A stretch of DNA of 64,000 nt from positions 6,198,001-6,262,000 of the forward strand of contig NZ_FNSZ01000001.1 of NCBI RefSeq assembly GCF_900105245.1. The letters are read 5' to 3'. How positions within the stretch are numbered: position 1 is the first letter of the stretch; each line of letters opens with the position of its first letter. Positions 1 to 8,226 of this stretch are shown here, in pieces. Origin of the DNA: Streptomyces sp. 1222.5 (GTDB lineage Bacteria > Actinomycetota > Actinomycetes > Streptomycetales > Streptomycetaceae). A program made the position numbers and the translations under genes. The notes beneath the pieces were generated by a model. That model had not been told where the DNA came from. It saw only the letters and a list, made by a program, of their open reading frames with translations, and made no database searches.

Positions 1-689
1 CCCTGCACACCGCCCGCTTCGTGTGCACCACCGACGCCGACCACAACCAGATCGGCTCCTTCTACACCGGCGCGATGAGCGAGGCCCGCCTCATCGAGCT
101 CAAGACGGTGGCCGACCGCGTCGGCGGACTCGACCTGGTCCTCATCGGCGCCGACGACCCGGAGGCGATGCTCCGCCACACGGAGGAGTGCCGCTCCCGC
201 GCGATCCACTTCGCCGCCGACTTCTCCCAGCAGATCGCCCGCATGGAGGGCGAGGAGATCCGGATACTGCTGGACGGCGCCACGTACCTGTTCTCGAACG
301 AGTACGAGAAGGGCCTCATCGAGACCAAGACCGGCTGGAGCGACGCCGAGATCCTGTCCAAGGTCGGCCACCGCGTCACCACCCTCGGCGCGCGCGGCGT
401 GCGCATCGAGCGCCACGGCGAGGACCCGATCGAGGTCGGCTGCCCCGAGGAGGAGCGCAAGGCCGACCCGACCGGCGTCGGCGACGCCTTCCGCGCCGGC
501 TTCCTGTCCGGCCTCACGTGGGGCGTCTCCCTGGAGCGCGCCGCCCAGGTCGGCTGCATGCTCGCGACGCTCGTCATCGAGACCGTCGGCACGCAGGAGT
601 ACCAGCTGCGGCGCGGCCACTTCATGGAGCGGTTCACCAAGGCGTACGGCGACGAGGCGGCCGAAGAGGTCCGCGCCCACCTGCGCTAG
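1..689 (+). CDS. PfkB-family carbohydrate/adenosine kinase, C-terminal part
   Basis: The reading frame is open from the first bases of the window, so the N-terminus lies upstream; a GTG at 21 is inside the gene and is not a likely start. The visible part carries the second PfkB signature near its C-terminus, DPTGVGDAFRAGFLSGL, whose GVGD anion hole and Asp catalyse phosphoryl transfer from ATP to a sugar or nucleoside hydroxyl. The sequence resembles the actinobacterial adenosine-kinase-like branch (Rv2202c/AdoK in mycobacteria), which is also encoded near ctaC there. Adenosine kinase is therefore an inference; the PfkB family is clear. It converges on the next gene. Confidence 0.88.
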   Translation, partial: LHTARFVCTTDADHNQIGSFYTGAMSEARLIELKTVADRVGGLDLVLIGADDPEAMLRHTEECRSRAIHFAADFSQQIARMEGEEIRILLDGATYLFSNEYEKGLIETKTGWSDAEILSKVGHRVTTLGARGVRIERHGEDPIEVGCPEEERKADPTGVGDAFRAGFLSGLTWGVSLERAAQVGCMLATLVIETVGTQEYQLRRGHFMERFTKAYGDEAAEEVRAHLR

Positions 690-705
690 GACGCTCCCCG
701 GGCGC

Positions 706-2082
706 TCAGCCGAGCCGGCGGACCAGGTACGCCGTACCGCGCTCCGCCGGCTCCTCGCCCACGTACTCCTGCCCGCGCATCTCGCACCAGGCCGGGATGT
801 CCAGCCGCGCGGCCTCGTCGTCGGAGAGCACCCGCACCGTGCCGCCCACCGGCACCTCCCCGATCACCTTGGCCAGCTCGATGACGGGGATCGGGCAGCG
901 TTTGCCGAGGGAGTCGACGACCAGCTCCGCGGAGCGCACCCGGGTGGCCGGCGCCGGTGCGCCCAGCTTCTCCCGCACGGACGCGACGGCCCCCGGCAGC
1001 ACCTCAAGGAACCGCTCGACGTCCGCCTCGGCCACCCCCCGGGGCAGCGACACCCGGACGTTCCCCTCGCTCAGCACGCCCATCGCCCGCAGCACATGGC
1101 TCGGCGTCAGCGTGCTGCTCGTGCACGAGGACCCGGACGAGACGGAGAACCCCGCCCGGTCCAGCTCGTGCAGCAGCGCCTCTCCGTCGACATAGAGACA
1201 GGAGAAGGTGACGATGCCCGGCAGCCGCCGCTCGGCGTCGCCCACCACCTCCACGTCCGGCACCAGTTCCGGCACCTGCGCCCGGATCCGCGCCGTCAGC
1301 TCCCGCAGCCGTACCGCCTCCTGCTCCGCCTCGGCCCGCACCGCGCGCAGGGAGGCCACGGCCGCCACGATCGCCGGGATGTTCTCGAAACCGGCGGCCC
1401 GCCCCGACTCCCGCTCGTCCACCGGCCCTTGGGCCGCGAACCGCACCCCCTTGCGGACGACGAGCAGCCCGACCCCGGACGGCCCGCCCCACTTGTGCGC
1501 ACTGGCCGTCAGCAGCGACCAGTCGCCCTCGACCGGACCCCAGCCCAGCGACTGCGCCGCGTCCACCAGCAGGGGCACCCCGGCCGCCCGGCAGATCCCG
1601 GCCACCTCGGCCACCGGCTGTACGGTCCCCACCTCGTGGTTGGCCGACTGGAGCACGGCCAGCGCGGTGTCCGCGCGGAGGGCGGCGGAGTAGCCGGCGG
1701 CGTCCACGGCCCCGCCCCGGTCGACGGCCACCCGGTCGACCGTTCCCCCTGCCGCCTCGAACACTTCAGCCGAATGGAGCACGGAGGAGTGTTCGACGGC
1801 GGACACGATCAGGTGGCGTCCGGTCCGGCGTCTGCCCGCCAACGCGCCCGCGACGCCCGTGTGTACGGCCCTGGTCCCCGACGGAGTGAAGACCATCTCG
1901 TCGGCCCGGCAGCCCACGGCCTCCGCCGCCGCCTCCCGGGCCGCGTCCAGCAGCATCCGCGCCTTGCGCCCCTCCCGGTACAGCCGGGCGGGGTCGGCCC
2001 ACCCGTCGTCCAGCGAGGCCAGCAACGCCTGGCGGGCCACGGGGTGGAGAGGGGCGGCGGAAGCTGCGTCGAAGTAGGCCAC
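706..2082 (-). CDS. Cysteine desulfurase fused to a C-terminal TusA sulfur-carrier domain
   Basis: The protein has 458 residues and a GTG start. The first about 380 residues form a class V aminotransferase/NifS-type cysteine desulfurase. The PLP lysine is in SAHKWGG (about K197) and the persulfide cysteine is in SSGSSCTSS (about C320). The last 75 residues form a TusA/SirA-like domain with the CPxP motif in GKRCPIPVIEL (about C396). Family knowledge: desulfurases take sulfur from cysteine as a persulfide, and TusA accepts it for tRNA thiolation or cofactor synthesis. The fusion suggests intramolecular relay. No strong Shine-Dalgarno sequence is visible. The gene is convergent with the kinase and divergent from ctaC. 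Confidence 0.9.
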   Translation of the reverse strand: MAYFDAASAAPLHPVARQALLASLDDGWADPARLYREGRKARMLLDAAREAAAEAVGCRADEMVFTPSGTRAVHTGVAGALAGRRRTGRHLIVSAVEHSSVLHSAEVFEAAGGTVDRVAVDRGGAVDAAGYSAALRADTALAVLQSANHEVGTVQPVAEVAGICRAAGVPLLVDAAQSLGWGPVEGDWSLLTASAHKWGGPSGVGLLVVRKGVRFAAQGPVDERESGRAAGFENIPAIVAAVASLRAVRAEAEQEAVRLRELTARIRAQVPELVPDVEVVGDAERRLPGIVTFSCLYVDGEALLHELDRAGFSVSSGSSCTSSTLTPSHVLRAMGVLSEGNVRVSLPRGVAEADVERFLEVLPGAVASVREKLGAPAPATRVRSAELVVDSLGKRCPIPVIELAKVIGEVPVGGTVRVLSDDEAARLDIPAWCEMRGQEYVGEEPAERGTAYLVRRLG

Positions 2083-2384
2083 AGGGCAACGTTAAGACTT
2101 CGGTGGGACCGGTCCACCCGGGGGCGCGGAGAACGGCGCGACCAGCCACAACGCAGCGCCGGGCGGGACGGCAAACCGCGACAACCCGAGCCAATAGGCG
2201 CCCATCGCCGCCCCAACCGAGTGACAGGCGACGCGTATGCCCCCCTCCCCGCGAACCCCTGGAGGGCGTCGGCTAGGGTTTGGTCCGCATAAACATCCAA
2301 ACCCCTGCCCGACGCAGGGCGGCGACCGACCAGCGAGAAGGCCGCAGCCGTACAGCGCGGGCGAGACTCTCGGGAAGGCGCTAC
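2083..2384. other. Divergent intergenic region upstream of ctaC
   Basis: This 302-bp stretch has no convincing gene. It holds a degenerate copy of a GGGGCGCGG-type intergenic repeat (2120-2155) and a possible -10 hexamer TAGGGT at 2274-2279 for ctaC. No clear -35 matches it. The promoter of the desulfurase gene must also lie here, but I cannot place it. Confidence 0.5.
2120..2155. repeat. Degenerate copy of a Streptomyces intergenic repeat
   Basis: The stretch begins GGGGCGCGGA and continues with GCGCGACCAGCCACAACGC. The same opening GGGGCGCGGGGA recurs at 6924 and 34326 in intergenic positions. This copy lacks a clean returning arm, so it is a decayed member. Confidence 0.45.
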
Positions 2385-3353
2385 GTGAGTCCCAACGGCT
2401 CCGACCGCTCGCCGCGGCGCCCGATGCGGCGGAAGCTGCTGCAGGCACTGACCGCGGGCCTGGTCTTGGCGACAGCCACCGGTTGCTCGTACAACTGGGA
2501 AGACTTCCCCCGCCTTGGTATGCCCACCCCGACCACGGAAGAGGCTCCGCGGATCCTCTCCCTCTGGCAGGGTTCCTGGGCGGCTGCGCTCGCCGTCGGC
2601 GTGCTGGTGTGGGGCCTGATCCTGTGGAGTGCTTTCTTCCACCGGCGCAGCCGCACCAAGGTCGAGGTACCTCCGCAGACCCGGTACAACATGCCGATCG
2701 AGGCCCTGTACACGGTGGTCCCGATCATCATCATCTCGGTGCTCTTCTACTTCACGGCCCGGGACGAGACGAAGCTGCTCAGCCTCACCGACAAGAAGCC
2801 CGACGTCACGGTCAACGTGGTCGGCTTCCAGTGGAGCTGGGGCTTCAACTACATCGCGGACGTTCCCGGAAGCACGGGCAACGCGAAGACCGACAAGAAC
2901 CTGGCCGCCATTCCGGACCGGTTCAAGGACGCCTTCCCGGCCAACGCCGGCGGTGTCTACGACGTCGGTACGCCCGGCACGCGGAACCCGCAGACGGGCA
3001 ACCCCGGTCCGACACTGTGGCTCCCCAAGGGCAAGACGGTCCGCTTCGTCCTGACCTCGCGTGACGTCATCCACTCCTTCTGGGTGGTGCCGTTCCTCAT
3101 GAAGCAGGACGTCATCCCGGGCCACACCAACGCCTTCCAGGTGACCCCCAACAAGGAGGGCACCTTCCTCGGCAAGTGCGCCGAACTCTGCGGCGTCGAC
3201 CACTCCCGGATGCTGTTCAACGTGAAGGTCGTCTCCCCCGAGCGCTACGAGCAGCACCTCAAGGACCTCGCCAAGAAGGGGCAGACCGGTTACATTCCCG
3301 CCGGCATCGCGCAGACGCCGCACGAGAAGAACCGGGAGACGAACAACCTGTGA
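2385..3353 (+). CDS. ctaC: Cytochrome c oxidase subunit II (lipoprotein)
   Basis: The protein has 322 residues from a GTG preceded by GGGAAGG; an in-frame ATG at 2424 is an alternative. The N-terminus is a lipoprotein signal ending in ATATGC, followed by two membrane helices (about residues 60-80 and 100-120). The C-terminal cupredoxin domain carries the CuA site: C265, C269, H273 and M276 in CAELCGVDHSRM, plus the upstream His in DVIHSFW. CuA accepts electrons from the cytochrome c domain of QcrC, because these bacteria lack soluble cytochrome c. The stop codon overlaps the ctaD start by 4 bp, so the genes are translationally coupled. Confidence 0.97.
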   Translation: MSPNGSDRSPRRPMRRKLLQALTAGLVLATATGCSYNWEDFPRLGMPTPTTEEAPRILSLWQGSWAAALAVGVLVWGLILWSAFFHRRSRTKVEVPPQTRYNMPIEALYTVVPIIIISVLFYFTARDETKLLSLTDKKPDVTVNVVGFQWSWGFNYIADVPGSTGNAKTDKNLAAIPDRFKDAFPANAGGVYDVGTPGTRNPQTGNPGPTLWLPKGKTVRFVLTSRDVIHSFWVVPFLMKQDVIPGHTNAFQVTPNKEGTFLGKCAELCGVDHSRMLFNVKVVSPERYEQHLKDLAKKGQTGYIPAGIAQTPHEKNRETNNL

Positions 3354-5083
3354 GCATCCTCAACGAACCCCAGGGTGCCGCGGCAGCTGAGGACTCGTAC
3401 GAGAACGAGCTGCCGGTCAGGCGCAAGCAGCCCGGAAATCTCGTGGTGAAGTGGCTGACGACCACCGACCACAAGACGATCGGCACGCTCTATCTGGTCA
3501 CCTCGTTCGCGTTCTTCCTGATCGGTGGCGTCATGGCGCTGCTGATGCGCGCCGAGCTGGCCCGGCCGGGTCTGCAGATCATGTCGAACGAGCAGTTCAA
3601 CCAGGCGTTCACGATGCACGGCACGATCATGCTGCTGATGTTCGCGACGCCGCTGTTCGCCGGCTTCACGAACTGGATCATGCCGCTGCAGATCGGCGCG
3701 CCCGACGTGGCGTTCCCCCGGCTGAACATGTTCGCCTACTGGCTCTACCTGTTCGGCTCCTCCATCGCGGTCGGTGGTTTCCTCACCCCGCAGGGCGCGG
3801 CCGACTTCGGCTGGTTCGCCTACTCCCCGCTGTCGGACGCGGTGCGCAGCCCGGGTCTGGGTGCCGACCTGTGGATCATGGGTCTGGCCTTCTCCGGCTT
3901 CGGCACCATCCTCGGCGCCGTCAACTTCATCACCACGATCATCTGCATGCGCGCGCCCGGCATGACCATGTTCCGCATGCCGATCTTCGTGTGGAACGTG
4001 CTGCTGACGGCCGTCCTGGTCCTGCTGGCCTTCCCGGTCCTCGCGGCCGCGCTGTTCGCCCTGGAGGCGGACCGCAAGTTCGGCGCCCACGTCTTCGACG
4101 CCGCCAACGGCGGCGCCCTGCTGTGGCAACACCTCTTCTGGTTCTTCGGCCATCCAGAGGTGTACATCATCGCGCTGCCGTTCTTCGGCATCATCTCCGA
4201 GGTCATCCCGGTCTTCTCGCGCAAGCCGATGTTCGGCTACATGGGTCTGATCGCGGCGACCATCGCGATCGCCGGTCTGTCCGTGACGGTGTGGGCCCAC
4301 CACATGTACGTCACCGGCGGAGTGCTGCTGCCGTTCTTCTCCTTCATGACGTTCCTCATCGCCGTACCGACCGGCGTGAAGTTCTTCAACTGGATCGGCA
4401 CGATGTGGAAGGGCTCGCTGTCCTTCGAGACACCGATGCTCTGGGCGGTCGGCTTCCTGATCACCTTCACCTTCGGCGGTCTGACCGGTGTCATCCTGGC
4501 CTCGCCGCCGATGGACTTCCACGTCTCCGACTCCTACTTCGTGGTGGCGCACTTCCACTACGTGGTGTTCGGCACCGTCGTCTTCGCGATGTTCTCCGGC
4601 TTCCACTTCTGGTGGCCGAAGATGACCGGCAAGATGCTGGACGAGCGCCTCGGCAAGATCACGTTCTGGACGCTGTTCGTCGGCTTCCACGGCACGTTCC
4701 TGGTGCAGCACTGGCTGGGTGCCGAGGGCATGCCGCGCCGGTACGCCGACTACCTGGCGGCCGACGGCTTCACCGCCCTGAACACGATCTCGACGATCAG
4801 CTCGTTCCTGCTCGGCCTGTCGATCCTGCCGTTCCTCTACAACGTGTGGAAGACGGCCAAGTACGGCAAGCCGGTCGGCGTCGACGACCCGTGGGGCTAC
4901 GGCCGTTCGCTCGAGTGGGCGACCTCCTGCCCGCCGCCGCGGCACAACTTCCTCACCCTGCCGCGGATCCGCAGCGAATCCCCGGCCTTCGACCTGCACC
5001 ACCCCGAGATCGCCGCGCTGGAGCAGCTTGAGCACGCCGGTCACGGCGCCGCCATCGCGGGCAGCAAGGAGGCCGGCAAGTGA
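3350..5083 (+). CDS. ctaD: Cytochrome c oxidase subunit I (aa3-type)
   Basis: The protein has 577 residues from a GTG inside the GTGA overlap with ctaC. It is a twelve-helix haem-copper oxidase core. Ligands are visible: H90 (haem a), H268 and cross-linked Y272 in GHPEVYII (CuB), H317-H318 (CuB), and H401 and H403 in HFHYV (haems a3 and a). It reduces O2 to water and pumps protons in the cytoplasmic membrane. A longer upstream frame exists, but the coupled GTG gives the usual family length. The stop overlaps ctaF by 4 bp. Confidence 0.97.
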   Translation: MSILNEPQGAAAAEDSYENELPVRRKQPGNLVVKWLTTTDHKTIGTLYLVTSFAFFLIGGVMALLMRAELARPGLQIMSNEQFNQAFTMHGTIMLLMFATPLFAGFTNWIMPLQIGAPDVAFPRLNMFAYWLYLFGSSIAVGGFLTPQGAADFGWFAYSPLSDAVRSPGLGADLWIMGLAFSGFGTILGAVNFITTIICMRAPGMTMFRMPIFVWNVLLTAVLVLLAFPVLAAALFALEADRKFGAHVFDAANGGALLWQHLFWFFGHPEVYIIALPFFGIISEVIPVFSRKPMFGYMGLIAATIAIAGLSVTVWAHHMYVTGGVLLPFFSFMTFLIAVPTGVKFFNWIGTMWKGSLSFETPMLWAVGFLITFTFGGLTGVILASPPMDFHVSDSYFVVAHFHYVVFGTVVFAMFSGFHFWWPKMTGKMLDERLGKITFWTLFVGFHGTFLVQHWLGAEGMPRRYADYLAADGFTALNTISTISSFLLGLSILPFLYNVWKTAKYGKPVGVDDPWGYGRSLEWATSCPPPRHNFLTLPRIRSESPAFDLHHPEIAALEQLEHAGHGAAIAGSKEAGK

Positions 5084-5478
5084 AGATCCAGGGCCGGATG
5101 TTCATCTGGCTGAGCTTCTTCATCCTGATCATGGCCGTCGTGTACGGCGTGTGGTCGAAGGAGCCGGCCGGTACCACCGCACTCTTCCTGGCCTTCGGCC
5201 TGTCCGTCATGATCGGCTTCTACCTGGGCTTCACCGCCCGTCGGGTGGACGCCGGCGCGCAGGACGACAAGGAAGCGGACGTCGCCGACGACGCGGGCGA
5301 GCTGGGCTTCTTCAGCCCGCACAGCTGGCAGCCGCTCATGCTGGGCACGGGTGGCGCGATCGCCTTCCTCAGCGTCGCGGTCGGCTGGTGGCTGATCTAC
5401 TTCGCGGCACCGATCATCATGATCGGCCTGTTCGGCTGGGTGTTCGAGTACTACCACGGTGAGAACCGCACCCAGTAG
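5080..5478 (+). CDS. ctaF: Cytochrome c oxidase subunit IV, actinobacterial type
   Basis: The protein has 132 residues and starts with GTG in a GTGA overlap with ctaD. It has four predicted hydrophobic helices, two near residues 5-50 and two near 85-125, joined by an acidic loop. This small subunit is typical of actinobacterial aa3 oxidases and stabilises the complex; it has no redox centre. It is the last gene of the ctaCDF transcription unit and a perfect hairpin terminator follows about 17 bp after the stop. Confidence 0.95.
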   Translation: MKIQGRMFIWLSFFILIMAVVYGVWSKEPAGTTALFLAFGLSVMIGFYLGFTARRVDAGAQDDKEADVADDAGELGFFSPHSWQPLMLGTGGAIAFLSVAVGWWLIYFAAPIIMIGLFGWVFEYYHGENRTQ

Positions 5479-5495
5479 CACGGGAGCGCATGTGC

Positions 5496-5535
5496 CGGGA
5501 GCCCGGACCCTCCATCAGGGGGGTCCGGGCTCCCG
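5496..5535 (+). terminator. Rho-independent-type terminator after ctaF
   Basis: Two perfect 15-bp arms (5496-5510 and 5521-5535, starting CGGGAGCCCGG) flank a 10-nt loop. There is no long T tract, as is usual in Streptomyces. Confidence 0.85.
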
Positions 5536-5650
5536 CCGTTCGCGGCCGGACGGCCACCGCAACCGGGGGAACCGTCCTTTGCCGTAGCGTCCGTCCCTCG
5601 TACGAGTTACCCGCCGTGCCGGTACGGTCAGCACCTCATAGCGTGATCAT

Positions 5651-6913
5651 ATGAACCGACTTCCGCGGACCCGCACTGTCGTCAGCTGCACCCTGCTGGT
5701 GGCCGCCCTAGGTGCGGGCGTCACCGCTTGCGGTCCGGACGGCAACCCCCTGTCGGCCAAGCCGTACGACGCAGCGGACCAGATCTCCTTCAACGGCCCC
5801 ACCGAGGCGGGGAAGCGGGCCGATCCGGACAAGCCCCTGGAGATCACGGCCGAGAGCGGTGACGGCCGCATCACGGACGTCACCGCCCAGGACTCCACGG
5901 GGCGCTTCGTGGCGGGCGAACTCGCGGCCGACGGCAGCCGCTGGCACAGTACGTCCCCGCTGGCCGCCAACGCCCACTACACGGTCGCGGTGAGCACCGA
6001 GGACGACGACGGCGCACCCGGCCGCAAGGTCCTGGAGTTCGACACCAGCAAGCCCACCAGCAAGAAGACCCTGGCCGTCACCTTCGGCCCGGACGCCGGC
6101 CAGTACGGCGTCGGGCAGCCCATCACCGCCATGCTCGGCCAGGAGATCAAGGACAAGGCCCAGCGGGCCGTCGTGGAGCGGGCCCTCAGGGTGGACTCCG
6201 TGCCGGCCGTGCAGGGTTCCTGGTACTGGGTCAGCGACAAGGAACTCCACTACCGGCCCAAGGAGTACTGGCCCGAGCACGCCACCATCCAGGTGCACAG
6301 CAACCTGGACGGCGTACGGATCAGCGACCGGCTGTGGGGCGGCAGGTCGAAGGCGCTGAAGATCACCACCGGTGACAAGGTCGAGGTGGTCACGGACGCC
6401 GCGGCGCACCAGCTCACCTACTACAAGAACGGCAAGCAGGTCGAGCAGATCCCCGTCACCACCGGCAAGCCCGGCTTCGAGACCCGCAACGGCGTCAAGG
6501 TCGTGCTGGAGAAGCAGTACTTCGTACGGATGCGCGGCACCACCGTGGGCATCGCCGAGGGCAGCTCCGACTCCTACGACCTGCCGGTCTACTACGCCAC
6601 CCGGGTCACCTGGTCCGGCGAGTACGTCCACGCCGCCCCCTGGTCGGTGGGCTCGCAGGGGTACGCCAACGTGAGCCACGGCTGCACCGGTATGAGCACG
6701 TCCAACGCCGAGTGGTTCTTCGACAACGTCCGCGAGGGCGACATCGTCAAGGTCGTGAACTCGGGCGGCCACGAGATGGAGCCGTTCGGCAACGGCTTCG
6801 GCGACTGGAACGTCGACTGGAAGAAGTGGCGCACGGGCAGCGCCCTGACCGCGGGCACCTCGGACGGCCCGGCGCCGGGCGACGCGGTGAGACTGCGGCC
6901 GACGGCCGTGTGA
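5651..6913 (+). CDS. L,D-transpeptidase (YkuD) lipoprotein
   Basis: The protein has 420 residues. A lipoprotein signal peptide ends in GVTAC (Cys at about 27). Immunoglobulin-like domains fill about residues 45-240, and the YkuD catalytic domain follows at about 245-370. The catalytic cysteine lies in SHGCTGM (about C345). Such enzymes make 3-3 crosslinks in peptidoglycan outside the membrane, as mycobacterial LdtB-type proteins do. No Shine-Dalgarno sequence is visible, but TAGCGT at 5639-5644 lies 6 nt before the ATG, suggesting a leaderless mRNA. It sits between the two cytochrome oxidase operons and ends convergent to the pseudo-receiver gene. Confidence 0.92.
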   Translation: MNRLPRTRTVVSCTLLVAALGAGVTACGPDGNPLSAKPYDAADQISFNGPTEAGKRADPDKPLEITAESGDGRITDVTAQDSTGRFVAGELAADGSRWHSTSPLAANAHYTVAVSTEDDDGAPGRKVLEFDTSKPTSKKTLAVTFGPDAGQYGVGQPITAMLGQEIKDKAQRAVVERALRVDSVPAVQGSWYWVSDKELHYRPKEYWPEHATIQVHSNLDGVRISDRLWGGRSKALKITTGDKVEVVTDAAAHQLTYYKNGKQVEQIPVTTGKPGFETRNGVKVVLEKQYFVRMRGTTVGIAEGSSDSYDLPVYYATRVTWSGEYVHAAPWSVGSQGYANVSHGCTGMSTSNAEWFFDNVREGDIVKVVNSGGHEMEPFGNGFGDWNVDWKKWRTGSALTAGTSDGPAPGDAVRLRPTAV

Positions 6914-6920
6914 ACGCCCT

Positions 6921-6990
6921 GGAGGGGCGCGGGGAGCGGCGCGGCGAGCCGGGACGGACCGGCGGCCGCGCGACCTCGCGCCCCGCCTCC
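6921..6990. repeat. Intergenic palindromic repeat acting as a bidirectional terminator
   Basis: It begins GGAGGGGCGCGGGG and returns with GCGCCCCGCCTCC, forming a long imperfect hairpin between two convergent genes. It shares its opening sequence with the elements at 2120 and 34324. Confidence 0.6.
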
Positions 6991-7392
6991 CTAAGCGCTC
7001 TGGAGGCGCTTCTGGCGCAGCAGGGAGGCCAGCGAGGCGGCGAACTCCACCGGGTCCACCGGAAGGGTGACGGCGGCGTCCGCGCGGCTCCAGGTGGCCA
7101 GCCAGGCGTCCTGGGGGCGGCCCATCAGCAGCAGCACGGGCGGGCAGTTGAAGACCTCGTCCTTGATCTGCCGGCACATCCCCATGCCCCCCATCGGCAC
7201 GGCCTCGCCGTCGAGCACGCAGACGTCGATGCCGCCCTTGTCCAGCTCGCTCAGCACCGCGGCGGGCGTCGCGCACTCCACGAACTCCACCTGGGGCACG
7301 TCCGGAGCGGGCCGCCGTCCGGCGGCGAGCCGTACTTGCTCGCGGGTGTTGGAGTCGTCGCTGTAGACCAGCACCGTGGCGGTCGGCTGCAT
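6991..7392 (-). CDS. Pseudo-receiver (response-regulator-like) protein
   Basis: The protein has 133 residues. The ATG at 7392 is chosen because GGAGGAAC lies just upstream; a longer frame to 7890 runs into ctaE antisense and is not credible. The fold looks like a stand-alone receiver domain: an acidic pair in VLVYSDD, a candidate phospho-acceptor Asp in VCVLDGEA, and a final strand in AAVTLPVDP. The conserved receiver lysine is missing (Leu in its place), so phosphotransfer control may be lost or altered. No output domain follows. It sits alone between the oxidase genes, divergent from ctaE. Its function is unknown. Confidence 0.8.
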   Translation of the reverse strand: MQPTATVLVYSDDSNTREQVRLAAGRRPAPDVPQVEFVECATPAAVLSELDKGGIDVCVLDGEAVPMGGMGMCRQIKDEVFNCPPVLLLMGRPQDAWLATWSRADAAVTLPVDPVEFAASLASLLRQKRLQSA

Positions 7393-7536
7393 TGTTCCTC
7401 CGGGACGTCGACGTCGTACGGACGGGACGGACAGGGCCGTTTGGGCGGATGTTACTCCCATGAACACCACGTCAGCACCGGTTCGGCGGGCAGCAACACT
7501 CCGAACGGCACCCCCCGGAGTGAGGGCGGGATAAGC

Positions 7537-7555
7537 GACCGACATAATGTCGGTC
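7537..7555. promoter_or_regulatory. Perfect 9-1-9 palindrome over the ctaE start
   Basis: The arms GACCGACAT and ATGTCGGTC flank a single A. The palindrome contains CATAAT (7543-7548), a near-consensus -10 placed 7 nt before the in-frame GTG at 7556, and it also contains the ATG at 7547. It may be an operator or a start-site hairpin. Confidence 0.6.
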
Positions 7556-8167
7556 GTGGCGACAGCAACGACAGTAGAAACCGGGCACGCGCACCCGTCG
7601 GTCAACCGGCCGAACCTCACCAGCGTCGGAACCATCATCTGGCTGAGTTCCGAGCTGATGTTCTTCGCGGCCCTCTTCGCGATGTACTTCACCCTCCGGT
7701 CGGTGACCGGACCGGCCCACTGGAAGGAGATGGCGGAGGCACTGAATGTGCCCTTCTCCGCCACGAACACCACGATCCTGGTGCTCTCCTCCCTCACGTG
7801 CCAGCTCGGCGTGTTCGCCGCCGAGCGCGGCGATGTGAAGAAGCTCCGTGGCTGGTTCATCCTCACCTTCATCATGGGTGCGATCTTCATCGGCGGTCAG
7901 ATCTACGAGTACACGGAGCTGGTGAAGAAGGACGGCATCTCGCTGTCCTCCGACCCGTACGGCTCGGTGTTCTACCTGACCACCGGCTTCCACGGCCTGC
8001 ACGTGACGGGCGGTCTCATCGCCTTCCTGCTGGTCCTCGGCCGTACGTACATGGCCAAGAGGTTCACTCACGAGCAGGCGACCGCCGCCATCGTCGTGTC
8101 CTACTACTGGCACTTCGTCGATGTCGTCTGGATCGGCCTTTTCGCCACGATCTACCTGATCAAGTAG
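7547..8167 (+). CDS. ctaE: Cytochrome c oxidase subunit III
   Basis: The protein has 206 residues and five membrane helices, and is recognised by family sequence such as WLSSELMFFAALF and TTGFHGLHVTGGL. Subunit III stabilises the oxidase core and its oxygen access. The ATG at 7547 has no properly spaced Shine-Dalgarno sequence. GTG 7556 with CATAAT 7 nt upstream is an equally plausible leaderless start that would shorten the protein by three residues. It is first in a unit with qcrCAB, the usual actinobacterial arrangement that reflects the bcc-aa3 supercomplex. Confidence 0.95.
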   Translation: MSVVATATTVETGHAHPSVNRPNLTSVGTIIWLSSELMFFAALFAMYFTLRSVTGPAHWKEMAEALNVPFSATNTTILVLSSLTCQLGVFAAERGDVKKLRGWFILTFIMGAIFIGGQIYEYTELVKKDGISLSSDPYGSVFYLTTGFHGLHVTGGLIAFLLVLGRTYMAKRFTHEQATAAIVVSYYWHFVDVVWIGLFATIYLIK

Positions 8168-8226
8168 CGGGACCTCCCGCACATCCAGAAGCACCGACGC
8201 AGAAGATCCTGACACCGGGGTAATCC

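Noticed and set aside
3290..5044. A long minus-strand frame over ctaD
   Set aside because: The sequence is His/Arg/Asp-rich without motifs and mirrors the third-position bias of ctaD.
6991..7890. A 299-codon version of the pseudo-receiver gene
   Set aside because: The extra N-terminus is antisense to ctaE and has no motif. A strong ribosome-binding site supports the shorter start at 7392.
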